A stretch of DNA of 64,000 bases from Alphaproteobacteria bacterium (lineage in GTDB: Bacteria > Pseudomonadota > Alphaproteobacteria > Puniceispirillales > Puniceispirillaceae): positions 23,795-87,794 of the forward strand of contig JADHLI010000009.1 of the NCBI GenBank assembly GCA_016780775.1, in the 5' to 3' direction. Below, piece by piece: positions 63,875-64,000 of this stretch. Made by a program: the position numbers and the translations under genes. Position 1 is the stretch's first letter; every line of letters starts with the position of its first letter. The notes under the pieces are model-generated. The model ran no database searches, was not told the origin of the DNA, and saw only the letters and a list, made by a program, of their open reading frames with translations.

Positions 63875-64000
63875 TGCAAAGCTGCCTTTATTTTCCTGCA
63901 TCATCAACAAACAAAACATATTTACATAGAATTGCCAACGCTTCTTTGTTTGCAATAGATAGGTTCAGAACAAAATGATACTCCCAATATTAGGCAAAAT

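Overview
The window reads as a gene-dense alphaproteobacterial chromosome segment, most likely from a marine SAR116/Puniceispirillum-like or related heterotroph. This placement is inference from gene content: a DmdC-type acyl-CoA dehydrogenase, a DUF4212 plus VC_2705-type symporter pair, isocitrate lyase opposite a short-chain fatty acyl-CoA regulator, many oxidoreductases, and moderate GC. No rRNA, tRNA, CRISPR array, transposase or integrase was recognised.

Layout. 0-8 kb: the 3' end of a fused indolepyruvate:ferredoxin oxidoreductase, then acyl-CoA dehydrogenase, MetY, an alpha/beta hydrolase and a FadN-type hydroxyacyl-CoA dehydrogenase/hydratase. 7.6-11.6 kb: a YnjBCD-type ABC importer whose ATPase gene is divergent from the binding-protein and permease genes. 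11.6-18 kb: acyl-CoA and aldehyde metabolism (enoyl-CoA hydratase, MaoC, SDR, GloA, MmsA, CysQ, class III alcohol dehydrogenase). 18.1-24.1 kb: a co-directional run of amidase, an M19 'dipeptidase' that has lost metal ligands, a 575-residue protein of unknown family, a DUF3726-like protein and an Ldh-family NAD(P)H oxidoreductase. This is the best candidate for an undescribed catabolic system. 24-29.8 kb: RadD-like helicase, Rpe, TrhO, exported glutathione peroxidase and a flavin monooxygenase.

29.9-41.4 kb is a pyrimidine/nucleoside region: Ppa, PyrC, PyrE, nucleoside hydrolase, a 2-oxoglutarate/Fe(II) oxygenase, a four-gene BMP-type nucleoside ABC importer, cytidine deaminase, uracil phosphoribosyltransferase, thymidine kinase and nicotinamidase. 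Together they import nucleosides, cleave or deaminate them and return bases to nucleotides. 41.4-43.6 kb: TypA and a small cysteine-rich protein. 44-50 kb: RraA-like protein, acyl-CoA ligase, ketopantoate-reductase-like protein, SDR and GMC oxidoreductase. 50-57 kb: an acetate/short-chain acid module (DUF4212, sodium symporter, isocitrate lyase, ScfR/RamB-type regulator). 57-59.3 kb: two further oxidoreductases.

59.3-64 kb differs: AT-rich spacers, uncharacterised small proteins, an Mrr-type restriction endonuclease, and a minus-strand run of five small genes, two of which share an N-terminal motif. It looks like an accessory island.

Short tandem repeats recur in this window: a 13-bp unit seven times before the Ldh-family gene, two 14-bp arrays of three after the acyl-CoA ligase, a TTTTTA tract between rpe and trhO, and an in-frame 12-bp array of four inside the amidase gene.
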